Assembly: GCF_013782625.1 (NCBI RefSeq)
Contig: NZ_CP056199.1
Location: 1,010,588 to 1,074,587, forward strand
Reading direction: 5' to 3'
From: Enterobacter sp. RHBSTW-00994
GTDB lineage: Bacteria; Pseudomonadota; Gammaproteobacteria; Enterobacterales; Enterobacteriaceae
Length of the DNA: 64,000 nucleotides
Positions 1 through 10,620 of this stretch are shown piece after piece. The notes beneath the pieces are model-generated. The model ran no database searches, had not been told where the DNA came from, and was given only the letters and a program-made list of their open reading frames with translations. The translations under genes and the position numbers were made by a program. How positions within the stretch are numbered: position 1 is the stretch's first letter; the number at the start of each line of letters is the position of its first letter.

Positions 1-668
1 CTACCTGGCTTAATGGTCAGCCTTTTGATAAGGATTTAAGCGCTCGTCTTAACCGTGAAGTCCGTCTGGCCAATGATGCCAACTGTCTGGCCGTTTCTGA
101 GGCCATTGATGGCGCAGCGGCGGGCGCGAAAACCGTGTTTGCCGTCATCATTGGTACGGGCTGTGGTGCGGGGGTGGCGTTTAATGGGCGCTCGCACATC
201 GGGGGAAACGGTACTGCGGGTGAATGGGGGCATAACCCTTTGCCATGGCCGGATGACGATGAGCTGAAATATCGCGCTGAAGTGCCGTGTTACTGCGGTA
301 AGCAGGGCTGCATTGAGACCTTCATCTCAGGAACCGGGTTTGCTACCGACTACCGTCGCCTGAGCGGTCATCCGCTGAAAGGCAGTGAAATCATGCATCT
401 TGTTGGGGAAAACGATCCCATTGCAGAGCGTGCGTTAAGCCGTTATGAGATGCGTCTGGCGAAATCACTGGCACACGTAGTGAATATTCTGGATCCTGAT
501 GTGATTGTGTTGGGCGGTGGGATGAGTAACGTCGATCGTCTGTACACCACAGTACCGAATCTGGTGAAACAGTGGGTGTTCGGTGGAGAATGTGAAACGC
601 CTATCCGCAAAGCGGTCCACGGAGATTCCAGCGGCGTGCGCGGCGCGGCGTGGTTGTGGCCGGAATAA
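1..668 (+). CDS. mak: fructokinase Mak, 3' part (5' end outside window)
   Basis: This is the C-terminal part of a ROK-family sugar kinase that phosphorylates fructose to fructose 6-phosphate with ATP. The reading frame is already open at the first base (codons start at base 3) and ends with TAA at 666-668. Visible family marks are the NDANC stretch near the start, the phosphate-binding [10 protein letters not shown] loop and a [10 protein letters not shown] zinc motif typical of ROK proteins. About 222 codons are present; E. coli Mak has about 302 residues, so roughly the first quarter is missing. The gene converges on sbcC, and the araJ gene that lies between them in E. coli is absent. Confidence 0.93.
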   Translation, partial: TWLNGQPFDKDLSARLNREVRLANDANCLAVSEAIDGAAAGAKTVFAVIIGTGCGAGVAFNGRSHIGGNGTAGEWGHNPLPWPDDDELKYRAEVPCYCGKQGCIETFISGTGFATDYRRLSGHPLKGSEIMHLVGENDPIAERALSRYEMRLAKSLAHVVNILDPDVIVLGGGMSNVDRLYTTVPNLVKQWVFGGECETPIRKAVHGDSSGVRGAAWLWPE

Positions 669-692
669 AAGCAAAACGGCAACATTTTTATG

Positions 693-725
693 CCCTCTCC
701 CAAAGGGAGAGGGCCAGGGGGAGGG
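693..725. repeat. REP-like hairpin, copy 1 (CCCTCTCCC/GGGAGAGGG)
   Basis: A perfect 9-bp stem (693-701 with 705-713) closed by loop AAA is followed by a G-rich tail, 714-725. It lies between the convergent 3' ends of mak and sbcC. Related hairpins with a similar G-rich tail occur near 10469, 24022 and 29543, so this is a dispersed family and not only a local terminator. It may also act as a bidirectional terminator, although it has no T run. Confidence 0.8.
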
Positions 726-753
726 CTGCAGACCGAACAGATCTACCCCACCA

Positions 754-3700
754 TCACTCCACCGAAAACGCTTTATCCAGCTTGCTGTAACCTAGTCCGT
801 TGATTTTTTTCACTTTGATCTGCACCGGAATGCGCTCTTTCATCGCCTCCACATGGCTGATAACGCCGATGGTTTTCCCGGTGGCGTTTAAGGCATCCAG
901 CGCATCCAGCGCGGTGTCCAGCGTTTCGCTATCCAGCGTGCCGAATCCTTCGTCAAGGAACAGCGAATCGATCCGCGTTTTGTGGCTGACCAAATCGGAG
1001 AGTGCCAGAGCCAGGGCAAGGCTCACGAGGAAGCTTTCCCCACCTGAAAGCGTGCGCGTATCGCGAACTGCATCTGCCTGCCAGGTATCAACCACTTCCA
1101 GCTCCAGTGCATCGCTGGCTTTACGTTGCAGCAGGTAGCGCCCGTGCAGGCGGTTGAGCTGCTGGTTAGCAAGCCACACCAGGTTATCCAGGGTCAGGCC
1201 CTGGGCGAACTTACGGAAGCGATCGCCTGTGCTGGAGCCAATCAGCGAATTCAGATAGCCCCAGTCGTCGGCAAGGTGAGCGGCCTCTTCAATCTGTTGC
1301 CGTAACGTTTGCTGATGCTGGCGGTTATCACTGTCCTGTTTCAGTTGCTGGCGAATTTCACCCTGGCGGGTAGTATTTTCGCGCAGGGTGAGTGCGATGT
1401 GTTGTAACTGCGCTTGTAGCGTGACGGTGTCAGATTCCAGCGCATCAGGGCGATGCTGCTGATGCTCATGCAGCTGCTGATTCGCCTGACTGGAAAGTGC
1501 GGTGGCTTGCTGGAGTTGGTTATCCAGGGTTTGTTTTAGCTGTTCCAGACGGCGCAGGATATCGTCATCAAGCAGTGCTGCCAGGAAAGCCTCCTGATTG
1601 GCAAATACGCTTGCCGTAAGCGCCGCCGAAAACTGTGCCTGAGCGTGTTGAAGGCGTTCGCTTTCCAGATTTTCCTGCTGTTGCAGCGTTGTTAGCTGGC
1701 TTTGCAAGGATACGCACGTATTGTGGATCTCGCGCCAGTTCTCCGGGATATCGGATTCTGCTTCAGCGCTATCCCTCTCAGGAAGCGTATCAAGCAGCGG
1801 CGTCAGGGCGTCGATACGCGCTTGTATTGCGTTTTGCTGAGTTAGTTTTTCCTGCCAGCACGCAAATTCGTTCTCACGTTCTGCCAGCCAGGACGTTTCT
1901 GTGCCTTCGGCGGGTGCGCTCAGTGAAAGGGGATGCAGAGCCGTTTCCAGCGTAAGGCGGGTTGCCTCAATCTGTTGCTGGCACTGACGTTTCTGCGCTT
2001 CCTGTTCGTTGAGCTGGTTTTGCAGCCCCAGACGCTGGCTCAGCAGATAAAGCTGGCGTTCAAAGTGCTCCTGCTCATCTATCCAGGAGGCGATATCATC
2101 CTGAATATTCAGTGTAATATTCAGGCTAGCGCACGCCTCTAACCACTCCTTAGTGAGCGCTTGCTCTTCCTGAGAAAGCGTCTGTAGCTCTTCCGTTTCA
2201 CGCTGGATCTGGCTGGTCAGGGCATTTACCTGCCCGAGTATCAGCAACCCTTCTTCTTTCAGGGCTGCAACCTCTTTCTCCATCGCATCACGGCGGCGCT
2301 GGTTTTCGGAAAGCGCCAGTGCCTGGTATTGCGCCACTGCCGGATGTTCGGTTGAACCGCAGAGTGGGCAGGGTTTCCCGGCCTCTAGCCGCGCCCGGTG
2401 GCTTTCAAGATCTTTAATTGTCTCTTCGTGCTGACATAACGTTTTAAGATCCTGGTAATGCTGGTTTTTTTCTTTGAATTGTTGTCGGCGTTGCGCCAGG
2501 GTTTCGTTAAGTTTTGTCTGTTCCGTCTGTGCTTTTTGTACACTTTCGCTGTTGTGGGCAAGGCGTTTTTGCAGTGGCTGATAGCGGGCATGAAGCGTAG
2601 TCAGTCGCTGGCGCGCGGCGCGGGACTGCGTTTGCTGCTCCATAGCGGCCGCAACGTCATCGGCTGACAACGTGAGAGTGTTTTCCGGTAACTCAGCGAG
2701 CTTCCGACGCAACTCCGCGAGACGACTGGTGATTGTCGTTAGCTGGTTTTTATCGCGATTATGCTGGGAAAAATGTGCCCGCCAGCCAGCAATTTCCTGT
2801 CCCCACAACCGGAAACGGTCATGCTCTGCGAGCCACTGAGTGAGTACGTTTTGCTCAGCCAGCCCTTGTTCGCGCGCGCGCAGCGCGCCGTGACGAATAC
2901 GCGCCCGCCGTGCCACAGTGGACTGTAAGCGAGCATTTACTTCGGTAATTTGCTGTTTTGTCTGAGCAAGGCGCGTGGCTTGTTCTTGCTGATGCGCCCA
3001 AAGGGGACGTAATTGCGCAGCAGGTTGCGCCAGTTGTCGTTTTTCCAGATCGGGTGCGGCATCGGCGAGGGCCTGTTGCGCCTGTTGCTGCATTGCCACC
3101 GCCCGCTGTTGTTCGCGTAAAAGCTCGTCGTTACGTGTAAGCCATTGAAACGCTTTCTGTTGGCTTTGCTGCTGCGCCAGCAGGGTTTTCTCTTCGTCTG
3201 TAAGTACCTGCAAACTGTCCAGCAACTGCTGCTGTTGCTCCTCGCTTAGCAGCACCACACCCGCGGCCTGCGCTTCACGCAATTCAAGCTCACTGCGCGC
3301 TGCTTTGTGTTTCTCAAATACCATTGCGGAAATCTGGCCGTAGATCTCTGTGCCGGTTAACTCTTCCAGTAATTCGGCGCGCTCTTTTGGTTTGGCGTTG
3401 AGGAAGGCTGCGAACTGGCCCTGAGAGAGCAACATTGATCGGGTGAAACGACCATAATCCAGCCCGGTCAGCGAGGCGGTCAAATCCAGTTTATCTTTCA
3501 CTTTATCGGCGAGGATTTTACCATCTTCACACTGTGCCAGCTCGACGCGGGGCGCTTGTAAGTTTCCGTCTGGTTGATTCCGCGCGCGGTTCTGGCTCCA
3601 GAATGCGCGATAAGCCACACCTTTCACTTCAAACTCGACTTCCGCCAGACATTCAGCAGTATCACGTGTCATCAGGTCGTTTTGCGATTGTGACACGGTA

Positions 3701-3885
3701 TTCAGACGAGGTGTTTCGTGGTACAGCGCCAGGCAGATGGCATCGAGAAGGGTCGTTTTCCCCGCTCCTGTTGCGCCAGTAATGGCAAACAGTCCGTTGC
3801 TGGCGAATGGTTCGGCGGTAAAGTCGATTTTCCACTCACCTTTCAGGGAGTTGAGGTTTTTGAGACGCAGGCTGAGAATTTTCAT
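754..3885 (-). CDS. sbcC: exonuclease subunit SbcC
   Basis: ATPase subunit of the SbcCD (Rad50/Mre11-type) nuclease, which opens DNA hairpins and processes palindromes at replication forks and protein-blocked ends. The 1043-residue protein has the expected layout: Walker [10 protein letters not shown] at residues 37-45, a long coiled coil rich in Gln/Leu/Glu, a central zinc hook CPLCG near residue 505, a second coiled coil, the ABC signature LSGGES near 947 and Walker [12 protein letters not shown] near 977. Its ATG overlaps the sbcD TGA by four bases (ATGA), so the two are translationally coupled. Length matches the enterobacterial family. Confidence 0.97.
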   Translation of the reverse strand: MKILSLRLKNLNSLKGEWKIDFTAEPFASNGLFAITGATGAGKTTLLDAICLALYHETPRLNTVSQSQNDLMTRDTAECLAEVEFEVKGVAYRAFWSQNRARNQPDGNLQAPRVELAQCEDGKILADKVKDKLDLTASLTGLDYGRFTRSMLLSQGQFAAFLNAKPKERAELLEELTGTEIYGQISAMVFEKHKAARSELELREAQAAGVVLLSEEQQQQLLDSLQVLTDEEKTLLAQQQSQQKAFQWLTRNDELLREQQRAVAMQQQAQQALADAAPDLEKRQLAQPAAQLRPLWAHQQEQATRLAQTKQQITEVNARLQSTVARRARIRHGALRAREQGLAEQNVLTQWLAEHDRFRLWGQEIAGWRAHFSQHNRDKNQLTTITSRLAELRRKLAELPENTLTLSADDVAAAMEQQTQSRAARQRLTTLHARYQPLQKRLAHNSESVQKAQTEQTKLNETLAQRRQQFKEKNQHYQDLKTLCQHEETIKDLESHRARLEAGKPCPLCGSTEHPAVAQYQALALSENQRRRDAMEKEVAALKEEGLLILGQVNALTSQIQRETEELQTLSQEEQALTKEWLEACASLNITLNIQDDIASWIDEQEHFERQLYLLSQRLGLQNQLNEQEAQKRQCQQQIEATRLTLETALHPLSLSAPAEGTETSWLAERENEFACWQEKLTQQNAIQARIDALTPLLDTLPERDSAEAESDIPENWREIHNTCVSLQSQLTTLQQQENLESERLQHAQAQFSAALTASVFANQEAFLAALLDDDILRRLEQLKQTLDNQLQQATALSSQANQQLHEHQQHRPDALESDTVTLQAQLQHIALTLRENTTRQGEIRQQLKQDSDNRQHQQTLRQQIEEAAHLADDWGYLNSLIGSSTGDRFRKFAQGLTLDNLVWLANQQLNRLHGRYLLQRKASDALELEVVDTWQADAVRDTRTLSGGESFLVSLALALALSDLVSHKTRIDSLFLDEGFGTLDSETLDTALDALDALNATGKTIGVISHVEAMKERIPVQIKVKKINGLGYSKLDKAFSVE

Positions 3886-5087
3886 GCGTTTTCATCCTCG
3901 TCATTAAGCGCATGCAGGGTATGGGTGAACAGTTCGTTGAGCCGCGCTCGTTTTGCGTCGTCGATCTCTTCCTGAGATAAACGTCGTTCAAACACCTCTT
4001 CAACCCGGAGTTCACTGAGCGTTTCACGTTGTGCACTTTGCAGTATTTTCTCGCGCTGTTCGCGGCTGCGACGCACCAGCAAAACCTCTACCGGCAGGTC
4101 TTCCGTCAGCGCCTGAATCTTACGCTGCATATCATGCAGGTAGTCATCGGTAGTGATTTCAATATCGAGCCAGACGGCAGGATGCTGCGCCACGCCACGC
4201 CACTGTTCCAGTTGAGCGGTGATGGCCGCCAGATCGCCTTTCAGCACGGCCAGCGGCTGAGTCACAGGCACGTCCAGCGTCTCAACAGCGCTGAGTTTGC
4301 CGTCGGAAAAGCTCACCAGGTGTACGGACTTTGCTTTGCCTGTTTCATCGAAACTGAGCGAAATGGGAGAGCCGCAGTAGCGAATGTGTTCGCTGCCGCC
4401 AATCATCTGCGCCCGGTGAATGTGCCCAAGGGCAATATAATCGGCAGGGGGAAAGTTTTGCGCCGGGAAGGCGTCGAGTGTTCCGATATAAATATCACGT
4501 ACAGCATCACTTTTGCTGGCTCCGACGGTGGTCAGATGCCCGGTTGCAATCACGGGAATAGCCTGTTCGCCGCGCAGTGCGCAAGCCTCAATGTATTGCT
4601 GGTGATAGTAGTCAGTGATGGCCTGTAATAAATGCTGCTGCTTTTCGCTGCCGGAAAACCCGGCCTGGCTTTGTACGATGTCGCGCGGGCGTAAAAAAGG
4701 AATCGGGCACAGCACCGCACCTGGCGTACCGTCGCGTTTTTTCAGGATCTGCGGAGCGTGTCCGGCGTTTGCGACGACGGTCGTGTTCAGAAATGCGAGG
4801 ATATCTCGCGACTCGTTGAGTGTGGCGACCGAGTCATGATTACCAGCGACTATCACCAGATGGCAGCCTGTTCGCTGGAGATGCACCACAAAACGGTTGT
4901 AAAGTTCTCGCGCATAACTGGGTGGGGAACCTGTATCGAAAATATCGCCCGCCACGATGATCGCATCCACCTCATGTGACTGGGCTGTGTCCAGCAGCCA
5001 GTTCAGGAACGCTTCATGTTCAGCGGCGCGGCTTTTGCTGTAAAAGTTTTGACCCAGATGCCAGTCCGAGGTGTGAAGTATGCGCAT
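3882..5087 (-). CDS. sbcD: exonuclease subunit SbcD
   Basis: Metallophosphoesterase (Mre11-type) subunit of SbcCD, giving 3'-5' exonuclease and hairpin endonuclease activity with manganese. The five phosphoesterase motifs are readable in order: HTSDWHLGQ at the N terminus, GDIFDTG, GNHD, ATGHLT and LGHIH. It has 401 residues, the family length. It is the first gene of the sbcDC operon, diverges from phoB, and overlaps sbcC by ATGA. Upstream, a TATAAT on the minus strand at 5119-5124 is a likely -10. Confidence 0.97.
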   Translation of the reverse strand: MRILHTSDWHLGQNFYSKSRAAEHEAFLNWLLDTAQSHEVDAIIVAGDIFDTGSPPSYARELYNRFVVHLQRTGCHLVIVAGNHDSVATLNESRDILAFLNTTVVANAGHAPQILKKRDGTPGAVLCPIPFLRPRDIVQSQAGFSGSEKQQHLLQAITDYYHQQYIEACALRGEQAIPVIATGHLTTVGASKSDAVRDIYIGTLDAFPAQNFPPADYIALGHIHRAQMIGGSEHIRYCGSPISLSFDETGKAKSVHLVSFSDGKLSAVETLDVPVTQPLAVLKGDLAAITAQLEQWRGVAQHPAVWLDIEITTDDYLHDMQRKIQALTEDLPVEVLLVRRSREQREKILQSAQRETLSELRVEEVFERRLSQEEIDDAKRARLNELFTHTLHALNDEDENA

Positions 5088-5118
5088 AACAGATCCATGG
5101 CGAAAAAAGGAATGGGCG

Positions 5119-5147
5119 ATTATAAACTTTCAGGAGCAGGAAAATAA
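5119..5147 (-). promoter_or_regulatory. probable sbcD promoter
   Basis: On the minus strand there is a perfect TATAAT (5124 to 5119). A weak -35 (TTATTT, 5147 to 5142) lies 17 bp upstream. It sits 32 bases before the sbcD ATG in the sbcD/phoB divergent region. Confidence 0.5.
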
Positions 5148-5190
5148 CCGCTGTAATAAAACAACAGTTTGCCATTTGTAGTGGTCATGT

Positions 5191-5224
5191 TTTTCATAAA
5201 TCTGTCATAAATCTGACGCATAAT
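5191..5224 (+). promoter_or_regulatory. Pho box and -10 of phoB
   Basis: Tandem 7-bp PhoB half-sites spaced by 4-bp AT-rich linkers are visible: TTTTCAT (5191-5197), AAAT, CTGTCAT (5202-5208), AAAT, CTGACGC (5213-5219). A -10-like CATAAT follows at 5219-5224, with the Pho box taking the place of a -35. This arrangement is known for the autoregulated phoBR operon and predicts induction by phosphate limitation. Confidence 0.9.
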
Positions 5225-5269
5225 GACGCCGCATTACAAACTTGTAACTTACATAAGACAGGGCAAAGT

Positions 5270-5959
5270 ATGGCGAGACGTATTCTGGTCGTAGAAGATG
5301 AAGCACCTATTCGTGAAATGGTGTGCTTCGTGCTCGAACAAAATGGCTTTCAGCCGGTTGAAGCTGAAGATTATGACAGCGCGGTGAATCAGCTGAATGA
5401 ACCCTGGCCCGATTTAATTCTGCTTGACTGGATGTTGCCTGGCGGCTCTGGTCTGCAGTTCATCAAACACATCAAACGTGAAGCGATGACGCGTGATATC
5501 CCGGTTGTGATGCTGACGGCGCGTGGTGAAGAGGAAGATCGCGTTCGTGGTCTTGAAACGGGGGCGGATGATTACATCACTAAACCGTTTTCGCCTAAAG
5601 AACTGGTGGCACGCATCAAAGCGGTAATGCGCCGCATTTCACCTATGGCAGTGGAAGAGGTGATTGAGATGCAGGGCTTAAGCCTGGATCCTACTTCGCA
5701 CCGTGTCATGACAGGTGAAAATCCCCTTGATATGGGACCGACTGAATTCAAATTATTGCACTTCTTTATGACGCATCCAGAGCGAGTATACAGCCGTGAG
5801 CAGTTGCTGAATAACGTCTGGGGAACTAACGTGTATGTCGAAGACCGGACGGTCGATGTGCATATACGCCGCCTGCGTAAAGCGCTGGAGCATAGCGGCC
5901 ACGATCGCATGGTGCAGACGGTCCGCGGCACGGGTTATCGTTTTTCGACCCGTTTCTGA
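5270..5959 (+). CDS. phoB: phosphate response regulator PhoB
   Basis: OmpR/PhoB-type response regulator that activates the Pho regulon. It has an N-terminal receiver domain (residues 1-120, acidic pocket E9/D10, phospho-acceptor D53 in LLDWMLPG, conserved lysine in TKPFSPKE) and a C-terminal winged helix that binds Pho boxes. Its 229 residues equal the E. coli length and the sequence is nearly identical. The gene sits 45 bases behind its own Pho box and 21 bases before phoR, forming the phoBR operon. Start ATG at 5270 is the only one that gives the conserved [12 protein letters not shown] terminus. Confidence 0.98.
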   Translation: MARRILVVEDEAPIREMVCFVLEQNGFQPVEAEDYDSAVNQLNEPWPDLILLDWMLPGGSGLQFIKHIKREAMTRDIPVVMLTARGEEEDRVRGLETGADDYITKPFSPKELVARIKAVMRRISPMAVEEVIEMQGLSLDPTSHRVMTGENPLDMGPTEFKLLHFFMTHPERVYSREQLLNNVWGTNVYVEDRTVDVHIRRLRKALEHSGHDRMVQTVRGTGYRFSTRF

Positions 5960-5980
5960 ACAATGACAGGAGTGTGACGC

Positions 5981-7276
5981 GTGCTGGAACGTCTGTCATG
6001 GAAAAGGCTCGTTTTTGAACTGATCTTATGTTGTATTCCGGCCTTCATTTTGGGGGCTATTGTGGGCCATCTGCCGTGGTTTTTGCTGGCGGCAGTGACT
6101 GGACTGTTGATCTGGCATTTCTGGAATTTACTGCGTCTTTCGTGGTGGTTGTGGGTAGACAGGAGTATGACTCCCCCGCCGGGAAGCGGAAGCTGGGAAC
6201 CTCTGCTTTATGGTTTGCACCAGATGCAAATGCGCAATAAAAAGCGCCGCCGGGAACTGGGAAGCCTGATTAAACGCTTTCGTAGCGGCGCTGAGTCGCT
6301 ACCGGATGCCGTGATTCTTACCACCGAAGAAGGGACGATCTTTTGGTGTAATGGCCTGGCGCAACAGCTGTTAGGCCTGCGCTGGCCGGATGATAATGGC
6401 CAGAACATCCTGAACCTTCTACGTTACCCGGAGTTCACGCTTTACCTGAAAAAGCGTGACTTTACTCGCCCGCACAACCTGAAACTGAACAATGGCCGAC
6501 ATCTAGAGATCCGCGTGATGCCTTACAGCGATCAGCAGTGGCTGATGGTGGCGCGTGATGTGACCCAGATGCACCAACTGGAAGGGGCGAGACGGAACTT
6601 CTTTGCTAACGTAAGCCATGAATTACGCACACCGCTGACCGTCCTTCAGGGCTATCTGGAAATGATGCAGGAGCAAACGCTGGAGGGCGCGCCACGTGAG
6701 AAAGCGCTGCACACCATGCGTGAGCAAACGCACCGGATGGAGGGTCTGGTAAAACAGCTTCTGACCTTGTCAAAAATTGAAGCTGCGCCCTCGCTGGCGC
6801 TGAATGATACGATCGACGTGCCGATGATGTTGCGTGTGGTGGAGCGTGAAGCGCAGACCTTAAGCCATAAAAAACACCAGTTGACCTTTGAGGTTGATAA
6901 CACGCTGAAAGTGCTTGGCAGTGAAGATGAACTGCGGAGCGCCATCTCTAACCTGGTCTATAACGCGGTGAATCATACGCCGGAGGGAACGCACATTGTG
7001 GTGCGTTGGCAGCATCTCCCGACAGGCGCTGAATTTAGCGTTGAAGATAACGGTCCGGGGATTGCGCCGGAACACCTTCCACGTTTGACCGAGCGCTTCT
7101 ACCGCGTGGACAAGGCACGCTCCCGGCAGACAGGGGGCAGTGGCCTGGGGCTGGCGATTGTAAAACATGCGGTCAATCACCATGAAAGCCGTCTTGATAT
7201 TCAGAGCACGTTAGGGAAGGGGACTCGCTTCAGTTTCGTCATTCCGGAACGATTAATTGCCAAAAAGAGCGCCTGA
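5981..7276 (+). CDS. phoR: phosphate sensor histidine kinase PhoR
   Basis: Inner-membrane histidine kinase/phosphatase partner of PhoB that reads phosphate supply through PstSCAB-PhoU. The 431 residues show two N-terminal hydrophobic segments (about 10-30 and 32-50), a charged linker, a PAS domain (about 100-195), the dimerisation helix with phospho-accepting His213 in [12 protein letters not shown], and ATPase boxes N (NLVYNAVNH), G1 (DNGPGI) and G2 (GGSGLGLAI). It starts with GTG, which reproduces the conserved [10 protein letters not shown] terminus; AGGAG lies 8 bases upstream. Confidence 0.97.
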   Translation: MLERLSWKRLVFELILCCIPAFILGAIVGHLPWFLLAAVTGLLIWHFWNLLRLSWWLWVDRSMTPPPGSGSWEPLLYGLHQMQMRNKKRRRELGSLIKRFRSGAESLPDAVILTTEEGTIFWCNGLAQQLLGLRWPDDNGQNILNLLRYPEFTLYLKKRDFTRPHNLKLNNGRHLEIRVMPYSDQQWLMVARDVTQMHQLEGARRNFFANVSHELRTPLTVLQGYLEMMQEQTLEGAPREKALHTMREQTHRMEGLVKQLLTLSKIEAAPSLALNDTIDVPMMLRVVEREAQTLSHKKHQLTFEVDNTLKVLGSEDELRSAISNLVYNAVNHTPEGTHIVVRWQHLPTGAEFSVEDNGPGIAPEHLPRLTERFYRVDKARSRQTGGSGLGLAIVKHAVNHHESRLDIQSTLGKGTRFSFVIPERLIAKKSA

Positions 7277-7302
7277 CAGCAGGTGTGTCATCCTTCCTTT
7301 CC

Positions 7303-7326
7303 ACGGGTCAGCTTATGCTGGCCCGT
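7303..7326. terminator. hairpin after phoR
   Basis: A 10-bp stem (7303-7312 with 7317-7326, one G-T pair) with loop TTAT lies 26 bases after the phoR stop. There is no T run on its 3' side, so intrinsic termination is uncertain; it could protect the 3' end of the phoBR message. Confidence 0.4.
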
Positions 7327-7481
7327 ATGCTTTGCGGTCAAGCGAAACACGAATGAATTTTATACGGCTGATGGTTTTTTGTTCGCATTATTAGCCATGA
7401 GTTTTTCTTATCGTTGGTGCATTGTTCCAGTTCGTTTTCTCATGTTGGCATATTATTCTGGTTTTACGATCCCTCCTTGCC

Positions 7482-7504
7482 TTTAAACGTTATAAGCGTT
7501 TAAA
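7482..7504. promoter_or_regulatory. inverted repeat upstream of brnQ
   Basis: Perfect 8-bp arms TTTAAACG and CGTTTAAA are separated by 7 bases. Their symmetry and size fit a dimeric DNA-binding protein, or a weak AT-rich cruciform. The position, about 180 bases before brnQ, suggests control of that gene, but the cognate protein is unknown. Confidence 0.35.
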
Positions 7505-7685
7505 TTGCCCCCCATATACTGTCATACCGACTGTATTTGCGTGGTAAATCGAAAAACTATTCTTCGCCACGCCAGGACGGGAGCATATCCCGCTGAAATT
7601 GAGCAAATTTTCCGCTGTATTGTCCCGTCAGGGATGGCGAAAATCTCAACGTTTTCAACACCACATCCACAGGCAGTAAGGTTCT

Positions 7686-9005
7686 ATGACCCATCACTTA
7701 AAATCGCGTGACATTATCGCGCTGGGCTTTATGACATTTGCGCTGTTCGTTGGCGCAGGCAACATCATTTTCCCTCCAATGGTTGGCTTGCAGGCGGGTG
7801 AACACGTCTGGACGGCTGCGATTGGCTTCCTCGTGACCGCGGTAGGTTTACCAGTGCTAACGATTATTGCCCTGGCAAAAGTGGGTGGCGGCGTTGATAG
7901 CCTTAGCTCACCAATCGGTAAAGTGGCGGGTGTTTTGCTGGCGACCGTGTGCTACCTGGCCGTTGGACCACTGTTTGCTGCGCCACGTACTGCGACCGTC
8001 TCTTTTGAAGTGGGGATTGCACCGCTGACGGGTGACGGGGCGATGCCGCTGTTTATTTACAGCCTGGTCTATTTCGCGATTGTGATTCTGGTTTCCCTCT
8101 ATCCTGGCAAACTGCTGGATACCGTGGGCAACTTCCTGGCACCGATGAAAATTGTTGCGCTGATCGTGCTGGCAGTCGCGGCCATTATCTGGCCAGCGGG
8201 CCCTATCAGTGATGCGATGGATGCCTATAAAAACGCAGCCTTCTCGAATGGTTTTGTGAACGGTTATCTGACCATGGATACGCTGGGCGCTATGGTCTTT
8301 GGTATCGTTATTGTTAACGCTGCGCGTTCCCGCGGGGTGACCGAAGCTCGCCTGCTGACGCGTTATACCATCTGGGCTGGTCTGATGGCGGGTGTTGGCC
8401 TGACACTGCTGTATCTGGCGCTGTTCCGTCTGGGTTCTGATAGCGCGACGCTGGTCGATCAGAATGCCAATGGCGCAGCTATCCTGCATGCTTACGTTCA
8501 GCACACCTTCGGTGGCGCGGGTAGCCTCCTGTTAGCGGTACTGATTTTCCTCGCGTGCCTGGTGACGGCGGTTGGCCTGACCTGTGCGTGTGCTGAGTTC
8601 TTTGCCCAGTATCTGCCTCTCTCTTACCGCACGCTGGTATTTATCCTTGGCGGCTTCTCGATGGCAGTGTCAAACCTGGGGCTGAGCCACTTGATCCAGA
8701 TCTCCATTCCGGTGCTGACTGCCATTTATCCGCCGTGTATCGTGCTGGTTGTACTGAGCTTTACGCGTCCGTGGTGGAATAATTCATCCCGAATTATTGC
8801 GCCTGCTATGTTTATCAGCCTGCTTTTTGGTATCCTTGACGGGATTAAAGCATCAGCGATTGGCGGCATGCTGCCTGCCTGGACACAACGTCTGCCATTG
8901 TCTGAACAAGGCCTGGCATGGCTGATGCCTACCGTTGTTGCGCTGATTCTGGCTGTTATCTGGGATCGTGCTGCAGGGCGTCAGGTTACCTCTAACGCGC
9001 ATTAA
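7686..9005 (+). CDS. brnQ: branched-chain amino acid transporter BrnQ
   Basis: Sodium-coupled carrier for leucine, isoleucine and valine in the inner membrane (LIVCS family). The 439-residue protein is hydrophobic throughout, consistent with 12 membrane segments, and begins with the conserved [21 protein letters not shown]; the GAGNIIFPP motif after the first helix is a family mark. It stands alone between phoR and proY and is followed by a strong terminator, so proY has a separate or read-through transcript. Length equals that of E. coli BrnQ. Confidence 0.97.
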   Translation: MTHHLKSRDIIALGFMTFALFVGAGNIIFPPMVGLQAGEHVWTAAIGFLVTAVGLPVLTIIALAKVGGGVDSLSSPIGKVAGVLLATVCYLAVGPLFAAPRTATVSFEVGIAPLTGDGAMPLFIYSLVYFAIVILVSLYPGKLLDTVGNFLAPMKIVALIVLAVAAIIWPAGPISDAMDAYKNAAFSNGFVNGYLTMDTLGAMVFGIVIVNAARSRGVTEARLLTRYTIWAGLMAGVGLTLLYLALFRLGSDSATLVDQNANGAAILHAYVQHTFGGAGSLLLAVLIFLACLVTAVGLTCACAEFFAQYLPLSYRTLVFILGGFSMAVSNLGLSHLIQISIPVLTAIYPPCIVLVVLSFTRPWWNNSSRIIAPAMFISLLFGILDGIKASAIGGMLPAWTQRLPLSEQGLAWLMPTVVALILAVIWDRAAGRQVTSNAH

Positions 9006-9025
9006 TCAACGGCAACAAAATGTTT

Positions 9026-9063
9026 AACCACGGGGCTTAAGGCCCCGTGGTTTTTTGTTTTTT
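9026..9063 (+). terminator. brnQ intrinsic terminator
   Basis: A perfect GC-rich stem of 9 bp (9028-9036 with 9042-9050), extended by two A-T pairs, is followed by TTTTTTGTTTTTTT. It lies 20 bases after the brnQ stop. Confidence 0.9.
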
Positions 9064-9086
9064 TCGAGTTGAATGGCAAGATTTAA

Positions 9087-10460
9087 ATGGAAAGCACTAA
9101 CAAACTCAAACGTGGGCTAAGTACCCGCCATATTCGCTTTATGGCGTTAGGCTCAGCGATTGGTACTGGCCTTTTTTATGGCTCGGCAGATGCCATTAAA
9201 ATGGCCGGTCCGAGCGTCCTGCTGGCCTACATCATTGGCGGTATTGCGGCCTATATTATTATGCGTGCGCTGGGGGAGATGTCGGTTCATAACCCTTCCG
9301 CCAGCTCTTTCTCCCGCTATGCACAGGAAAACTTAGGCCCGCTCGCAGGTTACATCACAGGCTGGACTTACTGTTTTGAAATTCTGATTGTCGCAATCGC
9401 TGATGTGACGGCCTTTGGTATCTATATGGGCGTCTGGTTCCCCTTAGTACCACACTGGATATGGGTGTTGAGCGTGGTGTTGATCATTTGCGCCGTCAAC
9501 CTGATGAGCGTGAAGGTTTTTGGTGAGCTGGAGTTCTGGTTCTCATTCTTTAAAGTCGCGACCATTATTATCATGATCGTGGCGGGCTTCGGCATCATCA
9601 TCTGGGGTATCGGTAACGGTGGTCAGCCAACGGGGATCCATAACTTGTGGACCAATGGTGGCTTCTTCAGCAACGGCTGGCTTGGCATGGTGATGTCGCT
9701 GCAAATGGTGATGTTTGCTTACGGTGGGATCGAAATTATCGGGATCACTGCGGGTGAAGCGAAAGACCCTGAAAAATCGATTCCCCGCGCGATCAACTCT
9801 GTTCCAATGCGTATTCTGGTGTTCTATGTGGGTACGCTGTTTGTGATTATGTCCATTTACCCGTGGAACCAGGTCGGCACTAACGGTAGCCCATTCGTGT
9901 TGACGTTCCAGCATATGGGGATTGCGTTTGCAGCCAGTATTCTCAACTTTGTCGTTCTGACGGCGTCACTTTCTGCCATTAACAGCGACGTATTTGGTGT
10001 CGGTCGTATGCTGCACGGAATGGCCGAGCAGGGGAGCGCGCCGAAAGTATTCGCTAAAACCTCACGTCGCGGTACGCCGTGGGTCACTGTTCTGGTGATG
10101 ACCATTGCGCTGTTGTTCTCGGTCTACCTGAACTACATCATGCCAGAGAACGTGTTCCTGGTGATTGCGTCACTGGCGACTTTCGCAACGGTGTGGGTGT
10201 GGATCATGATCCTGCTGTCGCAAATTGCCTTCCGTCGCCGTCTGCCCCCTGAAGAGGTGAAAGCGCTGAAATTTAAAGTGCCTGGCGGCATTACGACAAC
10301 GGTTGTTGGTTTGATTTTCCTGGTCTTTATTATTGGCCTGATTGGCTATCATCCGGATACCCGCATTTCACTGTATGTCGGTTTCGCGTGGATTGTGTTG
10401 CTGCTGGCAGGGTGGGTGTTTAAATGCCGCCGCGATCGCCAGTTGGCTGAAGCACAGTAA
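9087..10460 (+). CDS. proY: proline-specific/amino acid permease ProY
   Basis: APC-superfamily (amino acid transporter family) permease of the inner membrane, annotated in E. coli as a cryptic proline permease. The 457 residues match E. coli ProY almost throughout, with GSAIGTGLF in the first helix, GEMSVHNP, and the [15 protein letters not shown] stretch that marks the family; 12 hydrophobic segments are apparent. It starts only about 24 bases after the brnQ terminator T run, leaving little room for an independent promoter, so read-through may be its main expression. Confidence 0.95.
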   Translation: MESTNKLKRGLSTRHIRFMALGSAIGTGLFYGSADAIKMAGPSVLLAYIIGGIAAYIIMRALGEMSVHNPSASSFSRYAQENLGPLAGYITGWTYCFEILIVAIADVTAFGIYMGVWFPLVPHWIWVLSVVLIICAVNLMSVKVFGELEFWFSFFKVATIIIMIVAGFGIIIWGIGNGGQPTGIHNLWTNGGFFSNGWLGMVMSLQMVMFAYGGIEIIGITAGEAKDPEKSIPRAINSVPMRILVFYVGTLFVIMSIYPWNQVGTNGSPFVLTFQHMGIAFAASILNFVVLTASLSAINSDVFGVGRMLHGMAEQGSAPKVFAKTSRRGTPWVTVLVMTIALLFSVYLNYIMPENVFLVIASLATFATVWVWIMILLSQIAFRRRLPPEEVKALKFKVPGGITTTVVGLIFLVFIIGLIGYHPDTRISLYVGFAWIVLLLAGWVFKCRRDRQLAEAQ

Positions 10461-10468
10461 AACAGAGT

Positions 10469-10523
10469 CCCCTCTCTCGTCGGGAGAGGGGCAGAGTGAG
10501 GCATCAGGGTGTATTGATGCCTC
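10469..10523. repeat. REP-like hairpin, copy 2, plus second hairpin
   Basis: The first stem pairs CCCCTCTC (10469-10476) with GAGAGGGG (10484-10491) and is followed by the family's G-rich tail. A second perfect 9-bp stem pairs 10498-10506 with 10515-10523. Together they separate proY from malZ and probably end or stabilise the proY transcript. The second stem abuts the malZ activator sites. Confidence 0.75.
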
Positions 10524-10542
10524 CTCCCCCGTCCTCCTCCCC
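10520..10542 (-). promoter_or_regulatory. two MalT-box-like sites upstream of malZ
   Basis: CCTCCTCCCC occurs at 10520-10529 and again at 10533-10542. Its complement GGGGAGGAGG fits the known MalT box consensus GGGGA(T/G)GAGG exactly in both copies, with a 13-bp repeat period. A possible -10 (TAACCT, 10566-10571) lies where a MalT-dependent promoter would need it. This supports maltose/maltotriose control of malZ. The pyrimidine-rich context makes chance matches easier, so footprinting would be needed for proof. Confidence 0.6.
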
Positions 10543-10620
10543 CAATAAACCTCTTCATGATGAGCTAACCTTAACAACCCTGTGGCAAGGTGACGTCAAT
10601 TTCATCAAAGGGGATTCGTG

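Larger units (their letters stand above)
7277..7685. other. 409-bp phoR-brnQ intergenic region
   Basis: No convincing gene is present. Besides the hairpin at 7303-7326 it holds an AT-rich stretch (7360-7470) and an operator-like dyad at 7482-7504 (TTTAAACG, 7 bases, CGTTTAAA). The brnQ promoter must lie here, but no clean -35/-10 pair stands out. Short open frames in the region have no family resemblance I can see. Confidence 0.5.

Noticed and set aside
3534-3782. Open frames on the plus strand inside sbcC, dxs and cyoB (for example 3534-3782, 31135-31569, 41831-42760)
   Set aside because: They are antisense to highly conserved genes, have no ribosome sites or family resemblance, and arise from codon bias of the real genes.
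7283-7711. Two short plus-strand frames (67-68 codons) between phoR and brnQ
   Set aside because: No ribosome binding site, no conserved motif, and the second overlaps the brnQ start in another frame.
10349-10577. Minus-strand frames across the proY-malZ repeat
   Set aside because: They are translations of the hairpin repeat and the proY 3' end; no gene signals.
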